Source: Schistosoma mansoni
Taxonomy: Eukaryota > Platyhelminthes > Trematoda > Strigeidida > Schistosomatidae
Length of the DNA stretch: 64,000 nt
Assembly: GCF_000237925.1 (NCBI RefSeq)
Contig: NW_017386000.1
Location: forward strand, 992,001 to 1,056,000
Direction: 5' to 3'
Part shown: in pieces, positions 23,701 to 37,600 of the stretch
Numbering within the stretch: the first letter of the stretch is position 1
Layout: the number at the start of each line of letters is the position of its first letter
The notes under the pieces: generated by a model
What the model saw: only the letters and a program-made list of their open reading frames with translations
What the model was told of the DNA's origin: nothing
Database searches by the model: none
Translations under genes and position numbers: made by a program

Positions 23701-26700
23701 GATACTTCATTAGTGGTTTTTATAATTGTGGTGTTGCACATTTTGAGTGTTTATCTTATGGGGATGAGTGTCCCATTTTTTATCGATCATCTTTTGCGTA
23801 TTTCTTAAAGACTATGAAACTTATATGTCTAATCTGATTTTATCCGGTTATTTAAACGCAATAGACGAATTCAAAACTATTGTTCCCATTTTAATATAAA
23901 AATAGTGTAAAGTATGAACTAATCGGTGCAAACAAATCAACAACCATAACATAATTATTGTTATTAATACCATTATTATTAGTATAAATTAGTCAAACCC
24001 TATATAGATGTTGATTCAAAAAGCTCGAACGTCTGCCGACTCTGTTTTTCTTAAATCAAATATTTATATTCCTTAAAATTATCCTCTCTTTTGAATTAAT
24101 CACTGTTTGGTAAAAGTGATTTTGAAAAGTTTTCATATTGAAATTTATCATTACAAATCTATGTTCTATAGCAACACACATTGTCACTTATCATCTGCTC
24201 ATACAAGGCTACATGTAGTGTCAACTCTATAAGCTTAAGGGAATTTCATACTCCAGATATTATTGATATTTTTTCGTTGATATCAGCCACGAAACTGTTG
24301 ATTGTATTTAATGTATCCAATAATTAAGTTTCTTACTACTAGACTTTTAAAAGCATGTTGCCCTACAAAAACCCCGGTCTGCTTTTTAACATTGAAATTT
24401 ATATATTTCTGTTTACCTCTTTTTATAGGTGTATACATTACTCATATGACAAACACTTCCATTCAACCATTTTCTCCATGTCTATCTACATAACAATTAT
24501 TGTTTGCGCATCCTAGACTTTATATGTATATGCACTTTTGTGTTGACTGAATCCTACAAATAAGTTATTTTTATTTACCTGTTTTTATTTCGCCTCACGA
24601 AGACTGAAAACTGATTATTTTTTAAACACTTCTGGCTAATTCTTATCTTTTAGATCATCCAATTCATCCTCCTGAAAAAACTGGTGATCCTTTCGAGATA
24701 GACTATTGGCCTGAACCATTAGATGTTACAATGGAATTTCGCAAGGGTATAATGCACATCGAAACATTGTCTGATTCACCAGACAGAAGCCATGTAAATT
24801 TAATAAATGGGACATCAGAACATAATCATAATGAAACTGTTGACGTTGATCAACCTATGAAAAAAGACCTACCAGAATTCATTATACCGTCTCTACAGAC
24901 ATTCTTCTCAGATTTTGATACAATACGTACATTTGTTGGAGATGGTCCTTTGAAGTCATTCTGTTATCGTCGACTGACTTACTTGGCTTCAAAATTTCAG
25001 TTGCATTCATTGTTGAATGAGGCTCGGGAATCAATTGAACAAAAGCGTGTATCACATCGTGATTTTTATAATATTCGAAAGGTAAATTACTTCAAATTAT
25101 CAATAAACATTTTTTCTCCTGTGAAATCCACCTAAACACTTTCGGAGATTACTCAGTTCCCTCTTGAACTGTTTACGAAGGTTGCTCTATTATTAACTAA
25201 CAAGAGGATAGCTTTTATTGAGATCACACACCGACCAATGTTAGACCACTACTAAAAACCCGGTGCGCTGAATGGCCGTTTCGTTCCAGTATAGGAGTGC
25301 GCATCCACGGGACTCGAACCCAAAACCTCTGATCTCGCGTGAACACTTAATCCGCGGACTTCTGAACCGGGATCCGATGGTGTTAATATCTAAATTCAAC
25401 CAACCCCCGACAATTCATGTGAATAGTTGGATGGTTTTTATTGCCTAAAAGTCTCAAATTAACGGATGTATACCATAGTGTGTTATGTTGTCAATAAAAA
25501 TAAACGATAACATCTCAAACCAAATATACCACAGAATTAATTGCTGGAGATAGGTAATTTTAAAATATTAGTTCATGCAATTTGTTCAGTATTGGAAAAA
25601 CATTTCACAGGTTCAGCTTATCATTTATTTGGTTTGTTTATGATACATAGAAGAACAGGTTGGATATTAGCTTACAATGTTACAGAATGTGTGTTAGTTC
25701 AGCTTTTAACAATTAGCGTAAGAGGAAAATAAAGACAACCAATAAAGAATTTGAAAAAACTAAACTAGAAAGATTTTGTGAGTCAGAGTGAAGAAAAGAA
25801 TAAAAATTTAAGAGGATTTTAGTATTTAGACGAAGATAACTAGTAATGACTCCGGGGTCTTCTTTCCGGTCATTGTTGTATGATTTGTCAGCTTACATTA
25901 TGGCTAGTCATTTTATTTCGTATCTTTAGTATTGAAGGTTTTTCCAAATTGCTCTATTTATGGTTTACATTGTAAATTGACCTCGGTTAGTCAATTATTG
26001 AGAGCTATGAAGCACTAGGCAGCTGTTTTATCTTAATATAAAACTCTTCAGCAGTGCTCATCCATATTAATTTTCCAAATTTAAAAAAAACTCGAGGACT
26101 AAAAAAGGTTTAGTGAACTATTATTTGGCAGAATACTTTAAAAGAAAAACAAACATTGTTTTATTTTCCATGCATAAAGTCTTGAGAACAGAATAACTGT
26201 AGTTCATATCAAGAAAGGTCACCTTGCTTTTTTATTCTCTACAGACTCTTTACAAAGGAAATGATATACATTTTTGTAGATAATTTTCATTATGAATTGA
26301 AATCAAATGCATAGCCATTGAAAGTATGCACAACAGTAGGGAAATGTTTCGTCTTAATGTGAATCTACCACACCACACAAGATCCAGTACAACACTACGA
26401 TATCACTCAATCATTTAGTTAAATTTCAATGTCCCACATTTTCAAATTTTTGTTACTTTTGCTATATGAATAGGTGATAGGTTACCATCGATTTTCACCA
26501 ATACTTAAGTGCCTTTTTCGGTTAGCTCTACAGGTCTCAAATCCATACTATCATATATATATATATATATATATATGTCATCACCTCTAATATGTCTTCT
26601 TCATATTATTTCTTTCCCTTTATGAAGTGAACGACGAATTTACTTCCAATTGCTAATTGTTCAACTATATCACTAGTTATTTTGTTCTCTGTCTTATGTT

Positions 26701-29700
26701 ACTAAGTCAAATCTCACATAAAAATATCCGTATTAGTTACGGTAATGTACATATATGTTCATACATAGAATGGGCAATCAAAAGAGTAGGTGGATTTTTC
26801 ATTTCCTTATTGATTAATAAGTTGAAATCTAGAATATCTATCTTTAGTTAGGTCAACTGATATTGTCTTTAAATGGTTGTTTTTCTTAAATTTTGACCAA
26901 TAATTTAAATTTAGGTTATTTTTCTTGATTAGGTTTATTTAATTAAAATATGAAGTTCCTACTAATTTAAATGTTTTCTGTAAAGGATTATCGTTCGTTA
27001 TGACTAAGAAACATTTATATTATCATAGCCTTATTTCAGTAGGCTGGAAGAAAGTTGGAGGCGGACAAACAGATACATGTCATCAGTCCATGATATCAGT
27101 GAGAACTGAACCGAGGCACTTTTATACATTAAGACTAATTGATTGGAGTCCGCATGATTATCACCACCAATGGTTGAAAACTTTGAATTACATGGCTCAA
27201 AATCGTTTGCTACGGTGCAGGTGCATTCATTCTTTGCCTACCCTCGAATTCTAAGCTTCTGAATTCCCCATACCTTTTTGTTTTCATTTCATCAATTTAT
27301 ATTTTCTTGAATCATATTTTCAATACTTAATCTTTTATATTATTACTGATACCATTACTACCTCTACTATTATGGAATTTGGCCTATTTTATCTTTTTGC
27401 ACCAATGAGATGTGGCTATTTGGACCAATGTACATATGTTCTAGGTTCCAAGTTGAGACTAACTGACTCCCTTGTTGGTTAAAACCCATTAAACTTTCAA
27501 CCACTGGGTTATAGTCTCAAACCATTTTAATTCGAATTAAGTGGCTGGCTTGTATTTGGTGGTAGTATATGAACAGTACAGTGGTAATGTTAGCGCTTAC
27601 GTTACTTGGGGACTAGTTCAAGTCTGTAGTAGATTATAATTTAAGATTTCTACAGTGAAATTTTATAAAGGACTAATGATTAGGGAGTTGTGTGTATTAT
27701 AATTCTCTTTTACATATCGTTTTAGACTACATTTTCTGTTTTGATTTTGAAGTTCGACTGAAGATAACAAAGTTAATGGGATTAGTTAATAAATTGGTAA
27801 ATTTCGTTGCTTTTGTGTATTCTGTAGAGATGCTTTGAAGTATCTGCATATTTTAGTTAGAATATTGTAATACAATATAAACATTTCAGGGGAGTTTTTA
27901 TTTCCTAAACTTTGGATTTAGACTCATAACGAAAACTATCACATTTCAACTTCTTCCCCTTGCCTGAATACGCTTTGTATAAGAGCTAGTGATATTAACC
28001 AGTCACTTAAATATATGTGTGAATTTTGAATCATCAATCTTGTATTTGAATAACTAAATGCTTTAACCATTAAGTTTGACTGGATGAATGTGATATAATT
28101 TTTTAAACAATTTTATCAGTTGACACAACTTAATTTTACCCAGTTTTTTTCATTTTACTTGTTATGAGTTTCCCTATTAAATTCCATCTTGTTGGAGATT
28201 CATGCAAATCGGATTTTTATTCAGTATTACTTTCTAATTATAGTAATGAAGTAGTATATTCTATTGATTAAGAATATAAAGAGAGTGTTGTTTCAAGTTT
28301 ATTGATTCTTTGCCCTAAAAACTCATTATCTAGACGCTTCTTTTATGTATCATTAGGTTTGTTGTTATGACTGATATAAGGATTTTCGTTTCATTTCTCT
28401 AAGTATCTATATTATTCCTATTTTTATTTATGCCTATTCTCTCTATTACCATAGATTACACTTTGTTAAGTTGATAGTTACTTATATCTGTTACTTATTT
28501 GTGATCTAAGGTATCGAAACCGTCAGAATAAATTTTTGTATTCTCTGTAACAGATTTTTCTTATGTTGTTCCGTTGTACTATTTAAACTTGGATTAATTT
28601 TGATTTGGTTATTTACTCTCTGAAGAAGCGGCTTACACTGTGTTACGAAACGTCAGAAAATTTAATTTTTTTACTCATTGGGATATTACAAATATATTAA
28701 TTTATTTACAGATTTTTCTGTTTATCTGTTTCACATTGGTTCCGTTTTATTTATATTACGATCTGTTCAATCCACATTGCTACATTAAACCGTAACCCTA
28801 ATTATTTATAGTAATAATGAAAAAAAAGAGATTGTTTCCATAGTTGCTTTAATTTGGTAATCAATTTAATTTGGTTCATAATTTTCACAATATGTCATGC
28901 TTATTATGATCTAAAATTTCATTTGTTGATTTTATTTCAGGTTGATACACATATACATGCATCATCATGTATGAACCAAAAACATTTACTACGTTTTATC
29001 AAGAAAACAATTCGTACTAAATCAGATACTTATGTATGTGAAGATCCAAAAACTAAAAAGCCTATGACATTAAGTGAAGTAAGTGACAGGATTATTTCCT
29101 ATTCTATTTCTTTATCGGTAAATTGTTATAGATTAGTGTAATTGTAATCAATAAACTAATATTCTGTTGAATAGTTTGTATAGATTTGTTCAATATGATT
29201 AACTGTAAAATTAGGGAACATTGGTATTTTTGTATGTATGTGTATCAGCGATCTGTTTTGTAGACTCCTGGACTACAACAAATCACCAAGCATTGGTCAT
29301 GTATTTTGTTGAGATTAAATATAGTGTAATAGTGTAATAATAATAATAATAATAGTAATAATAATACTAGATAATAAGTTAATAAAAATGTGAATGTTTA
29401 TCTACTCATGTATAAAGTATCCATAACAGTCACCTAACTCAATGTACAATGTTGCCCGGTATCGGAATAGGTTGGAACAAAACTAGTGATCAGAATACCA
29501 AAATGTAGTACCAGTCCATGAAGTTAGTGACTGTTGAGTCAAGCCATATTGGTAGGTTCAGATTATCTGAATGGAATTCACTTGATTATTGGGATCAGTG
29601 TTTAGAAGTGTTGGCATATAAACTCACTATTTACCTTGTCTCAGGTTATAAGTTTCAAAAAATAGTTTAATACCTTTCGTACATAAATTCATTCTTTTCG

Positions 29701-31620
29701 AATAATATTGTCTACGCCCAATTTTTTTTACTGTCACTCATACTATTTCTAATACTAAGACGTACTACGGCTTTGGTATTCAATTCTCAATCAATATCAC
29801 ATTAGACTGCACATACAAGTTTACAAAAAACTGCATCGCTTATTAAAATAATTGTTTACAAATTAGTTTGAATTTTCTAATTGTTTGAATAAGTAAACAT
29901 TTGTTTAGTATAATAAAACCCCTAGTATTTAAAGTGAACTATTTGGAAATAATACTATTTCTGAAACACATGGATTAGAAATGTCCGAAAATTGGGTTTT
30001 TACAGATTAAGCATTTTGGATTCATTACTAAGAGATACTGTCTCAGATAATCTTTAGGGCACCAGTAAATTTCCTTCTGGAGCCATTGCTAATGGTAGCT
30101 ATCAACAAGTTCATTCAATATTTACTTTCTTCGTTTGGGTTTCTAAGATTTTATGCAATTCAATGTTGTATCGCTCATCTGCAACTGAAATCATTTGAAA
30201 AATCAACTAGTAGCAATTATACAGCTTTTCTCATTTGTTCTGGATTTCTCTGCAGATTGCACATACTGAACTGTTTTTGGGATTAAATGATTAACCATTG
30301 GATTGTATAGTGTTACATGACTTGAATGTTACTGGTTAAATACATAAAGGACTTGATATTTAATGCTCCGGAAGGATTGTAAGTTTCAACTAACCAGCTA
30401 TCCATAGCCCCTTTAACTTTCGTTATGCCAGTTTTCACTTCGGTTCGTGGTGAAATGACTTTTCAAATTCTTTACTGAGTTTCTAGTCCTAGTATTGCTT
30501 TAAAATCTACATTTTTCAAAAAAAAGAAATGCTGTTTTTTTTGTTACTTTTTTTTCGCTATTTGTTACTTTCTGTAAACTTGTACACTTCAGTGAGTAGT
30601 TTGTTAGAGTTTATTCACATGTTTATTTTACAATGTAATTTTTTTAAAATTTTATTGAAATGATTCTTAGATTTAATTTAGAGATTAAACATAACTAGAT
30701 TTGCGGATACAATAACGCTTTTGTGCCAACTAAAAACTTTCTGAATATTTTTAAGATGCCAAATCTAGGAAATTTCTATATTTCTGAAATACTTATCGAC
30801 AGTACAGATGACTTATTCCTTTATTTTTATACATTTCGTTAAGAACAGCTGATGTAAACCTCAAAAATAATATATTTTTATTCACGTCAATAAACATTTG
30901 TCTTTCTGTATGAATACTGGAGATACCTGATTGTTGAAACACTGGTAAGTAAAAAAGATTGTAATGAGTAGTGAATAGGATATATCCATGCATAACTAAA
31001 GTGATCTACCAACTTACCGATTCGACAGTTAACATAGCTACCATATGTCTTCAACAAATTCTTAACCTAATAGTTTACTAACATTGATTTTTCCCGTTTG
31101 CTACATGTAATCTAAATATAGGTTGGTTAAAACTTTTTATATTGTTACTCATTTAGTAAATGACAGCCCATCATAATTACAGATTAAGTATTCTCTTTTA
31201 AAAATTTCATGAATTAGTGGGTTTTGAGGGTATCAAGAAACAAGAGAGACTGCATTTGTTTCTTGATTTTGTATTCTCATACGTTATTATTAGATTAATC
31301 TGCCCAGTCATAAAATAAAATGTATTGCACTTTAATGTCGAAGTGTTTGTGTGAATTCCTACCAATTCTTCTAAATGATTTATTATCATGTATGTTTTCT
31401 TGAAATATTATGAATGTACTTTAAATTACGTTGATTTCTCATATAAATAAACTTTCGAATAACTAATAAAATGTTCCATTGTTTACGAGATCAAACATTC
31501 AGTCTATTGGGTGTTTCTCAATGTTTATTTGTTTAAAAGAAACCGAGTTAGATACATTATGTATTAGAAAGTCAAAATTATTATGTACTTTCAAACAATT
31601 AACATATATAACTGGGCGTT

Positions 31621-31670
<50 letters not shown>

Positions 31671-34600
31671 AATATACAAATAGAAAGTCTCTTGAATAAA
31701 TTCTCATAAGCTAGAAAGTACTTACATTTTATGTAATATTGTTGTTTGATATCTGCATAATTATGCACTGGATTAGTGAGATAGTAGCAAACAGAAACCT
31801 TTTAGATAGTTAGTAATTATTCTCTCCTTCTTCTCCATCTTACAGTATCTTATATCACACCTAGCCTGTGACTGTAAAAGTCAATTATTTGAACAAAAGT
31901 ACAGTATGCAACACTATATACTTTTCTAACCGATATATAACAGTATAAAAACGAAATAATTGAGATTGATATAAGTCTAGTTATTATAATGTAAACTACT
32001 AAGTATAAAATGTTCAAACCATGTAAAAATATGCATTAAAATAGGAACTACTGGAGTTTTTATTTTATGAATAGACGACTGTATTAATGGATTGGATACA
32101 TTCATGATCATTTATTTTTTATGATTAATTGCTAACTGGAGATTATCGACTAATGAACACTTTTGTTTCGACATCTAGCAAGCTAATAATTATTTAATAT
32201 CAGAAGGGGTTTTTGTGAATATTATAGTAATTTTAATATTTGAGATCATGAGTCAATTACAACCAGACCACCATGGAAAACTCATGACCTCAACTATTAA
32301 AATTAATAATTATTTATTTATTTATTTGAACACATAAATATTGGTACAAAGGGACACCAATTACTTGATTTATGTGTGGGCTGTGATACTGCTTGGGTGC
32401 TCAAACCGAAGCAGGTGGTTTTCATAAGGGCCCACACACGAGCCTTCGACTTAAAGGTCTGATCCACAAGGTAGTGAAGCAACATCAGGAGATGCAGTCC
32501 CATGGTATCTGGTGACCAACGATTGGTTCATACGCCATTTGTTCCATCAAGATCCTGGAGCTCATGTGCACCATTGGTTTGGAATCAGAGTTTTCCAACT
32601 CCCCTAGATGGATCCTCTGTATCTACCAACCCGGTTATAGAGCCGAACATTCGCTTTTCGTCCTCTCAATGTCGTAAATAACAGGCCCGCCTCCAGAAAG
32701 AAGTTAGTAAGACTTCCCTGGCAGTGGTTGTATGTACTTGGCTATATGAGAGCATTTCGAGAGAGGGAGTTGACTTTCCCCACTCTCGGTCATACCAGGG
32801 CATTGGAGGGCAACTGATAATTGTAGGAAATATACAACTAATAATTGTACATTTCGTACTAATTCATCAAGTTATTTGCTCGGAAATAACGATTTAATAA
32901 AACAGGAATGTTGTGGATTGTACTTTCTAACAAAATGTTTTCTATTCACTGGTATAGCTGGCGCGTTCATTTATGTGGTTGATTATACTGAGTTTTGTTT
33001 CTAATTACAAAACACTTCATTTTGTCTTTCAAACTCACTGTATATATCAAGGTAAATGATATTTATGCGCTATTAGGTGTCAAGTTCGAGACATGTTCCA
33101 TTCTTATGGGTTCTAGCAGCTGAATCGTATCAACAGCAATTCATACAGGATTGGCGTCCATAGTGCGGAATACACAAGAGTTTACTTCAGTGATGAGTGG
33201 ACTTGAATCATCAAGGGTCACATCAGTGCACATGCTACATACGTCTTCAACGGGCTCATACACATAAAATAACACTAAGACAATATTTTGTTTGAAAATG
33301 TCATTTTCAAGTTTTAAAAAAATTACTGACTTATTATCTCAGCTTTTCATACATCCTAATTTACTGTTAACGTTAGCGAGTAAATTACTTGGACTGATTT
33401 TCGTCAAACATTCTACATTCACCTCCGACGATAACAATTTTTCTTTTCGTTCATTTTTGACGAATATTTCTGAATAAAATTAAAATTTTCTGTAAAAAGA
33501 TAGAGTGGTTCTAAAGTCATTTAATGCAACCGAATGTGATTTAAATACGGAAATAAGTGTGCTAGCGGTTCTTTCATCCAGTTCCATTTCTTAAGTAATT
33601 TAGCACAATATTATCTAACGATAAGTATTGTTTATTTATTGTGTTTCAATATGATATAACACTTAATAAATAATAATTAAGACATTATATGGACTTAATT
33701 TAATTACAGAATAACTGTCATAGTAGGGTTATCTAACATACAACACGATAACCCACATTATATAGATAAGGTTAGGTCTTTGTTAACAAGATTATTCACT
33801 TTCTACACTTTGCATATATGTAGCTAGTTCACTGCTATGATCATGGATATTTAAAGCACAATGTTAACGTAAAATACTATGTCTCCTGAGAATATTTTCA
33901 AATCATTTTACTCCTGATCACTTTGGTTTCATCTCTCGCTAGTAATGGTTCGCTTACCTTTAACTATACTTAATTATTGAGTTGGATTATTGTTCTTATT
34001 ATAGTTTATTTTGTATATCCAAAACAAGTTGTCTTCGCAATGATTGTAAGCAATATCACATTGGATGTATTAACGAAATTATTGATCATCTGTTTTTTTC
34101 TTTATTGAGTTGTATTTTTTTATTTGCTGTTTCATGTTTTTTATTTTACAGTTGGTTGATAAAATTGGAATTACGCTTTATGATTTAAATATTGACAATT
34201 TGGATGTTCACGCTGTAAGTCCAAGATTCAATAGATTTGAAAGTTATTCTCTTGCATATTTTGAAATATACTGAAAGGAGATTGTACTTTTTCCTTAAAA
34301 AAATACTTAACATTTATAGTTGGATTTTAGATGGAAATGTTTGGTTTATAAACTGCCTCATTGAAGTGTCTTCAATGTGTATATGGCTGTTTCAGTAAGG
34401 TAAACATTTAACTGTTACTCGTAAATTAATGGGTGTTATCTTATCTACGCTTTAAAATGGTTTATCAACATATATCTATGCAAATGATACCTCTGAATGT
34501 GGTTAGTTAGTCGGTTAGTCAGCCATTGTCAACATAGCTAAGCTATAGTTCACTAAAATGCAATGCATCAAAAACAGATCAAGAACAGTGTATAAAGCTA

Positions 34601-37600
34601 TTTATTTTTATAAATTTTAATCATAGTGATGCGTAATTGACTCTAAATGACTTTAACTGAGTTGGATATGCCACTGATTAACCAATAACCCACTATATGA
34701 ACACAATTTGCAGATTACAAATAACACAGTTAATCCATTAATTGTGGTGCACTACTGCTCTCATTCCTATCAGATTATTGCAGTTCGAAAATGAATAAAC
34801 CGACGGAAAAAGATTTAAAAAAATAAGACATTTCAATCAGGATTTAAAGAAAGATAAAGATCGGATATGACTGCTTTATTTTGATTCATTATGTTCCATT
34901 TTATTCTGACTCTCTATTAATGACAACTATTAAGTGGACTTAAATCTAGAAATCCTCATCTACCTTCATAGATCAAATCAACAATTAATGAGTTAAAAGA
35001 TTGATACAACGTCTAGATCCTCCTCCTTTAGCTATTTTTCAACTTCCTACTATGCCAATCAATATTGTTCATCAGGATAGATGATGTCTAGAGGTGTGTA
35101 ACACATAATGTGACCATTTCGGTCGACATACGTTTATGGCTTTATCAACTGATTTTTCCTTCTACCTTAGTGACGTACACTTTATCGCATCTATGTAATG
35201 TGTGACCAAATATTTTTAGCCTATGTATGTCTCCTGCTTTCATAAGTTATATTTCACTACCTTAAAAAATTTCAAATATTTAAACTTTAGTGTAGTATGA
35301 AGATCGTACGTGAATAAGTCGTGTTACTTGATTTATAATTTCTAAGATGACAGGTTTTTATGAAGGCATTATAAATCCATAACTTATTATCCTATCCCAT
35401 TTGCAGTCTTTATCCCTCATCACTATTCCAGTTTATCCTTTATTCATAAAATATAATTTTTATAGTTGAAACCATGAGTCAATTGAAGCTAGACCGCTAT
35501 GGAAAACCTGGAAGCACTGGACGGCCGTTTTGTCCTATTGTGGAACTCCTCAGCAGTGCACATCCACGATCCCGCCTCGCGAGATTCGAACCTATGTCCT
35601 ACCAGTCTCGCGCCAGAGCACTTAACCGATAGATCGCACAATTATATCATAAAAAACATTATTACTATGATATTTACTAAGCTGGATATATTAACAGCGT
35701 GTGTTTAAATTTTAACTGATTTCAAGTTGCTCACCTTGTAATTTATGGTTTATGAAATCATAGTGTTGTTAAATAATTAAAATAAAGGTTCGTTGATTGT
35801 ATAGATAATATTGCTGTGTATACTTTACACTAAAAGGATAGCACATACGTGTTAGTTGTGTATGTGTCATTTAAAATTATCATGCGATTACAAACTATAA
35901 GGTTACACTTTTTTAAATCATAATTTTTGGCTTTCATAACAACACTAGGGATTGGTCCCATTATTCAATTGCTAATATTTTAAATTGAGTTTCGGTCGGT
36001 CTTTGTTGGTATATGTGTGTATCCTGTGTGGATTGCCTCGACGTAATATTTAATCACAAGGTTTTTCTATAGAATAGATAGATTGTAATTCCCAGTGGGA
36101 CCTTGAAAGTATGTTTTTCCTTACTTGGCACTCATTAACTGCGTTTCACCGGGACTCGAACTTAGTATATTTCGCTTGTCCATTGAATTCAAATAACCAC
36201 TGAGTTGTTCAACGGGGATAATACTTTGTACTTGTATGAGGAAATCTTTGAATTGTCCTGTTGTTGATATTCTTGACTGAATTTTGATTCGTCCTTGTTG
36301 GCGAATGTGCATCTTGTTCGGAGTGCCGTTACATAGTCACTACTAGTCACAATCCACCTGTTCTTTAAAAACATTGACTAAACTAAACATATTCATTCAC
36401 TGTTCATCAATGCTCTCTACCATATTACTTCATCCATATGTCAATTACCCTCACGTTTGATTATTTGCTAATTATTTTTTTTTATTGATGTACAATGACA
36501 TCAATAATTGAAAGACTTGTTTTCAAATACGTGAATTATACTACTCTCGTAGCAAGAGTAGTACTAATTCATACGTGTTAACATGACAGCAATGTATTTG
36601 ATCTGAAATAAATAAATACTTAAGCAAAACTTGTTAAAAAATTGAACTTAATTAATTGAGTTTCCGTAAATCCTTTGTATTAAGTTAAGTGATGACTGTT
36701 GGTGCAACAAGATTAAGGAGAGAATGAACGTCTGCTTTCCTATGTGATGTGTTTTAAAGATAACTCAATATTTATAGAATATAGGAAATAATGAATGGAA
36801 CCAAGGCGCGTTATGTATAAATATATCTTAAAAGATTTATTCGATAGAAGAATTACATATCACTTGACTGAATTTTTATGTTTTTGTCTCTTATGTATCA
36901 ATTCCCAAATAAAATGGATCAGTTGATGGGACCCTGAACCATGTCATATTTCAGTCTATTTCTTATAATGTTACATTTCATCCCGTTAGCTTAACTCTAA
37001 ACTGTCTCCTTGGATAGTTTTCAATCGAAACTCATCGGTCTGTGAAGCTAAAAGCTAACTATTAGATTTACTTATTGTCCCACCTCTTATCAGCTTGATG
37101 AATGTTTTCAGTTCTAATTGAAGAATTGAATTTGTCGGCAGACATTATGTCTTTGAAATCAAATGAACATACATGTCCGAAACTTGTCTCAAGTTTCCTA
37201 TAACATACCGAGTCATCTAGACTCAGTCAGAAAGCTAAGTTCATATGTTTTCTTTGTCTGAACATTTAGCCTTTCTTGACTCCATTGTTCTTTGTTTGAT
37301 AAATGAACATATATGAGTGAATGTAGTCTATTTTCCCGGTCTGTGGGAGGGCGGAAATTATTAGAATTAGTTGGATGGCCTCTAAGTTTTAAGTATACAG
37401 TTGGTTTTAGAAGGTTGAGTCGTTGTAGCACATAGGAAATTTTGAAAACTCTGCATGAGCATAAATTAACTAGATAATTTTATTTCGAAATCTTACAGAT
37501 TGTTTAAAGCAAATATATACTGATGTATTGCTTTCTATCTAAACGTAAAATTTCTAAAACAATTATATGTTCTTTAGTATTTAAATAGTCTTCGAATTAG

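Larger units (their letters stand above)
21533..24653 (+). other. AMPD intron 3
   Basis: 3.1 kb including a 428-bp assembly gap. Holds one hammerhead SINE fragment at 23.3 kb; otherwise nothing recognised. Confidence 0.6.
25082..28940 (+). other. AMPD intron 4
   Basis: 3.9 kb. Holds a type 1 SINE (25.2 kb), an (AT)n run, the C-terminal coding end and tail of a non-LTR element (27.0-27.5 kb) and a Penelope-type hammerhead terminus (28.6 kb). Confidence 0.6.
29079..34151 (+). other. AMPD intron 5
   Basis: 5.1 kb. Holds an (ATA)n-rich stretch at 29335-29370, an (AT)n run at 31.6 kb, a small SINE 3' end (32.2 kb) and a 0.5-kb tailed repeat (32.3-32.8 kb). The rest is unrecognised. Confidence 0.6.

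Noticed and set aside
32318-32503. 61-codon minus-strand frame as a gene
   Set aside because: Lies wholly within the dispersed tailed repeat; related frames recur in the copy at 17.4 kb.
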